Shown here piece by piece: positions 61,901 to 64,000 of a stretch of 64,000 bases of DNA. How positions within the stretch are numbered: the stretch's first letter is position 1; every line of letters starts with the position of its first letter. A program made the translations under genes and the position numbers. The notes below the pieces were generated by a model. It did no database searches and was not told the origin of the DNA. It saw only the letters and a list, made by a program, of their open reading frames with translations. This DNA comes from Diogma glabrata (lineage: Eukaryota; Arthropoda; Insecta; Diptera; Cylindrotomidae). The stretch is taken from assembly GCA_963693315.1 (NCBI GenBank), contig OY856188.1, forward strand, positions 1,116,001 through 1,180,000, read 5' to 3'.

Positions 61901-62217
61901 AATTTTCCAACAATAAACAGAATCTTTTTTGTTGGGAAAAATGAAAAAAATCTTTGAAAAATTAATTACATACGAGATAAACAGCATTAATTCGAACGTA
62001 TAATATGATTTATCTATTTTTTAAATTTTCTTGAATTCGTCAAAACAATTTATTTTTCATACAGTTTTATATTTTGTTTAAATATTTTTATTGATATTAT
62101 TTTGCTTTATTCTCTACTGTTGAATAAATATTTTTTCAGGACATTGAAAAAATCATGACTGAGTCGGACAAACCAGAAACACAAACAAGTATTAACACAA
62201 ATATTGCAGAATCTTAA
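49976..62217 (+). CDS. proline/methionine-rich basic protein, two coding exons across an 11.3-kb intron (328 aa)
   Basis: Model: exon 49976-50884 (303 codons) ends CCCGAACAG before GTAATT. A second exon at 62140-62217 follows TATTTTTTCAG and continues in phase 0 with DIEKIMTESDKPETQ and a stop. Residues 1-40 are lysine-rich (KKKNMKQGNAKKMKGRNKR), probably nuclear or RNA-binding. Residues about 60-205 are PPMP/PPPR repeats typical of low-complexity RNP proteins. Another basic Asn-rich stretch follows (RNKNRRNNRNKKSKNQNNKK). The C-terminal part (about 240-310; GKPWVNDEIKNECKKKEDLE, KMYEAARLEFIGKHPEQ) is a folded-looking helical segment and likely the conserved portion. I do not recognise the family. 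The unspliced frame ends six codons past the donor. A 97-codon antisense Gly-rich frame is a shadow. Alternative downstream exons cannot be excluded. Confidence 0.65.
51690..52909 (-). pseudogene. LINE reverse transcriptase, broken
   Basis: The minus strand encodes NKRRSFNIWIHNKTPTN, MNELHFKPKIVAKLLKGLNI, SGMDNIPPIILKTFSKELA and SCWKLANVQPVPKKG. After a frameshift near 52140-52210 come SNYRPIALLSVLSKVYE, QYGFRNKRSTTDLLNYV and ALDISKAFDRVWH (catalytic Asp box). Sequence then jumps, by deletion, to VPQSSVLSPTLFLIYIN and, in another frame, SFADDST near 51725. It contains at least two frameshifts and a deletion between motifs A and B, so it is inactive. Confidence 0.8.
52869..53633 (-). pseudogene. 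LINE apurinic-like endonuclease domain
   Basis: 254 open codons with the endonuclease signatures of non-LTR elements: FLFLTETKVS (metal-binding Glu), VTVDFNVHNKSW (Asp/Asn box) and GSIGNSDHYLI (SDH box). It overlaps the start of the RT frame in a different phase, showing a frameshift between EN and RT. In the family this enzyme nicks target DNA to start target-primed reverse transcription. Confidence 0.8.
54075..55810. mobile_element. 1.7-kb element with about 120-bp terminal inverted repeats
   Basis: The left arm (TCTCACATTCGATAGGCTTC, GATAGTTCTTTTCGACCAAA, then CAAGAAAATTTTTACTACAA) is the imperfect complement of the right arm (TTGTAGTAAAAATTTTCTTG, TTTGGTCGAAAAGAACTATC, GAAGGCTATCGAATGTGAGA). 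No transposase frame lies inside; the 62-codon frame at 54012-54200 is within the arm. A second hairpin (55104-55324) is nested within it. Confidence 0.7.
55104..55324. mobile_element. nested hairpin with CGAAGGCTATCGAA repeats
   Basis: Arms AATATTGTTGCGCTATCTAA / TTAGATAGCGCAACAATATT extend outward to TCGTTATAAAA / TTTTATAACGA. The loop repeats CGAAGGCTATCGAA twice (about 55215 and 55243). The phrase also occurs in the arms of the enclosing element, suggesting related families. Confidence 0.65.
55811..56540. other. intron sequence, nothing recognised
   Basis: Intronic. No frame, repeat or RNA was recognised between the long-TIR element and the LINE tail. Confidence 0.4.
56541..58768 (-). 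mobile_element. 5'-truncated LINE with A-tail and 7-bp target duplication
   Basis: A minus-strand element: the T-run at 56541-56561 is its A-tail, and RT sequence reaches 58768. ATAAACT occurs just outside both ends (56534-56540 and 58769-58775), a plausible target duplication. The 3' UTR contains GACATGGTATCTTCGGATAT, shared with the copy at 53640-53920. The endonuclease is missing through 5' truncation. Confidence 0.75.
56682..58770 (-). pseudogene. LINE reverse transcriptase, nearly intact with one frameshift
   Basis: One frame of 532 codons (58770-57172) and one of 176 codons (57212-56682) overlap by about 40 nt, which marks a single frameshift. RT order: SAGPDGIPPLILKNFARQLA, DSWKLASVQPISKKGSK, NNYRPIAILSVLAKIFEKYV, SLDISKAFDKVWHKNL (catalytic Asp), GVPQGSALSPTLFLLYINDL and HSFADDSTLH (intact catalytic FADD). 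The C-terminal part has PCMEYCCHVWGG, DSVQRKAIRLIG, RVAKLWNSLPSSVFPDEF and AFKENVHYHLKKLV. The N-terminal endonuclease is absent, so it could not retrotranspose autonomously. The apparent start Met is at the truncation point and is not a true start. Confidence 0.85.
58776..59040. other. intron sequence, nothing recognised
   Basis: Intronic AT-rich sequence without recognised features. Confidence 0.4.
59041..59211. mobile_element. 171-bp long hairpin
   Basis: AAAACTTTAGACTATTTAAT...AGTACTTTCGCTTATAGCAT...CTTCAGGTGATTACC then TGATCACCTGAAGATGCTAT...ATTAAATAGTCTAAAGTTTT. The arms are about 75 bp and nearly perfect, with almost no loop. Such a structure is a young fold-back element or an inverted duplication. 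Noncoding. Confidence 0.75.
59484..61787 (-). mobile_element. decayed hAT element with DUF4371/ZMYM-type transposase
   Basis: The termini are CAGTGGCGGATTA and TAATCCGCCACTG, typical of hAT. GATGAGG lies directly before the left end (59477-59483) and at 61789-61795 just past the right end, consistent with a mutated 8-bp duplication. GC-rich subterminal blocks (CAGGGCCCC / GGGCCCC) follow both ends. The interior carries broken transposase sequence on the minus strand. Confidence 0.75.
59608..61750 (-). pseudogene. hAT transposase (TTF-type finger, DUF4371, hATC), broken
   Basis: Pieces in order on the minus strand: a TTF-type zinc-finger region (DWLIYSPSAEAVFCFVCRLF, GFNNWNNSSQGISKHE, near 61500-61690). 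Then a DUF4371-like region (KFLASRGLAFRGHDEILGS, CNIDEKFF, near 61040-61400), SVDSTQDVSHTDQLS (near 61010), QSYDNAYNI (near 60830) and TGTKWSARYESVHALH (near 60540). Last is a C-terminal dimerisation domain (FVDNVIDERSFSKLKLIK, NTMSNDRLNDLSIL, near 59690-59810). This is the layout of ZMYM1-like hAT proteins. At least four frame breaks make it a pseudogene. The frame start at 61802 runs through the element end and is not a real start. Confidence 0.8.
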
Positions 62218-64000
62218 ATTAAATTAAAATAATTAATACAAAAAAATATTTCAAAATATTAAATTGAGTCAAACCCAAAATAATAAAATTTTATATATTT
62301 TTTAATTAAAACTTTTTGAAATTAACACTCAAAAAAGTAAATGAATTTTATTTAAAAAATAAGGAAAACTAATTTATGTTTGTTATAATATTAATAAAAT
62401 AATTAATTATTGAAGAGTTATTCTTTAAAAAATCTGTCTAAAATTTCTTAGTTAAAATATTTTTATTGTTTTGATAAAAATTATTTTTTTGTATTATCAA
62501 AACGACGTGTACACTTGATCTAAAAATTATTATTAATGGGAATTTGAGTTAAATAATGATTATCATACTTACTGATTACAGACTATAGATGGTTTTTATT
62601 TATGAAAATGTATCCATAGTTGTTAAATACATATTTGTAATCTTTATTTTTCTAGTCAAATTATTAGTTAACATTTTGTTATAATCGCACTATATCCCTT
62701 TACTCAACATTTCTATTCTAGCACGTCCCAAAATTAATTTTCTAAACAACATAAAACATAATATATAATATATTCAGTTATTTTATTGTAATATTGTACT
62801 ACACAAGCAAGCTTATATAAGGTTCAGTCAGTTCCATGAATCGTGATTTTATAAAAATAATATCCTCATATACAAGCAATTTTACTACAGTATAACTAAC
62901 TTGTCCCGAAAATGACACATATGCAAGATAGAATGACCTCGTATCTGATATCTGTTGTAGACAATCTATAAATATCCTTGAAACATAACAATAATCAGCA
63001 TATTTAATTTTTACAAATCCGTCCATCCTGAATTTTAATCTTTTTATGATTCAACTCAAATTCCTTTTTAAATTTTTAATTTAGAATTTTACTAGATCAG
63101 TATACGAAAGAGAAAATTGTCAATCAATTTTTATAAATAATTTTAAAAAAGACAGATAAAATATAAAATTTTTGCATTTTCCTTTAACAACAAATTAATA
63201 TTTTATAAGAATAACCAATTATTGAATTAAAGTAAATATTATCGTATAAAAAAGTTGGTAGTTAGTTATATTTAATAATTTTAACGCCTTTAGTTTAAAA
63301 AGATGATTTTTGTTTTGAAATATAAATTTATTTAATTTTACAAAACAGCAAAACAAATTTCAATTCAAATTTAATTTTCACCAACATAGTAATTTTTTTA
63401 AAATATAAATTAAAATTTTTATTTTGAATTATAAAGTTTTGTGATGGTTTTTCTATTTTTTGTTGTAAATAAATAAAGTAAATATGAAAAGCGAAAAAAT
63501 CATGTTTGTGTTTTTTTAATTATTAAAAATATTAATTCAAGTTAAGACAATTTACATTAATGGTGTTTTTCTTATATAATTTTTAAATGTTTTATTAGAA
63601 AAAAATATATACCTATTTATATATAAATTGCTTTACAAACAACCTTTCGACTGTCGGTTTTATTATTTTTTGTTTGATTAAAAGTAAATAAAATTATTTT
63701 TAATAATTTTTTTTATTGGCATATCTAATTTAATTCCAACTTCGTACATCTTGAAATATGGCTATCCGTCCAAAATTTGCGTTTGTGTTTTCTTAAACTG
63801 CTCCAGTCTAAGCTTTTTAGTTTGGTTTTATTTTTATCGTTTTACAATTTAATTATAACTTTTTACTAATCATCATTTTTAGTTCTTAAACTCCGTATAC
63901 TCGTACGGCGTAAATTTTCAAAATGTTTTAGTCTTAAAGATGGTGGAAATATTTGAATAATAGACACATAAATATCAAATGTTAAATTACCAATTTCATA
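62218..64000. other. 3' flank and intergenic, no gene seen
   Basis: Likely 3' UTR of the proline-rich gene at first, with several AATAAA hexamers (for example near 62281 and 62392). It is then AT-rich sequence with no supported gene, RNA or repeat. The 75-codon minus frame at 62799-63026 shows no domain. Confidence 0.45.

Overview
The window looks like eukaryotic, AT-rich insect DNA, most likely from a fly (Diptera). It has spliced genes with GT-AG introns, caspase genes closely resembling Drosophila Dredd (active site QACQ rather than QACRG), non-LTR and LTR retrotransposons, hAT-type elements, many fold-back elements and a (TA)n satellite tract of about 520 bp. There are no bacterial operons, rRNAs, tRNAs or CRISPR arrays. 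Host coding sequence occupies only a few kb; most of the rest is transposable-element material.

Layout. 1-16 kb: no host gene; a hAT-type end, several fold-back elements, and a nested structure at 5.1-8.1 kb in which an 8-bp-TSD hAT-like element sits inside a larger inverted-repeat element. 16.8-20.7 kb: an apparently young LTR retrotransposon with two near-identical 745-748 bp LTRs, an ATAT target duplication and one intact 794-codon ORF (SAP domain, Gag, two CCHC knuckles, aspartic protease) but no reverse transcriptase or integrase. 21.6-27.3 kb: a second LTR element with LTRs of about 1.04 kb and an AATG target duplication, but almost no coding capacity. It probably landed in an older element whose other end abuts the (TA)n tract at 27.5-28.0 kb. 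28-39.5 kb: decayed LINE fragments and small inverted-repeat elements.

39.8-45.1 kb: the immune locus. Two intact, diverged Dredd-like initiator caspase genes lie on the minus strand, each with three exons. A four-exon plus-strand gene lies between them; it is transcribed away from the start of the first caspase and converges tail to tail on the second. In flies Dredd acts in the IMD pathway, cleaving Imd and Relish, so a two-copy arrangement suggests division of labour or lineage-specific expansion.

46-62.2 kb: a TAA-flanked MITE, a decayed LINE, then a proline/methionine-rich, basic protein gene. Its first coding exon (49976-50884) appears to join a small last exon at 62140-62217 across an 11.3 kb intron. 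The intron holds a LINE copy with an inverted 5' part (twin-priming layout), a long-TIR element, a second 5'-truncated LINE of the same family, a perfect-looking hairpin and a decayed hAT transposase. The last 1.8 kb shows nothing recognisable.

Gene models rest on reading frames, splice consensus and paralogue comparison only. Element classes rest on termini, target duplications and motifs read by eye.
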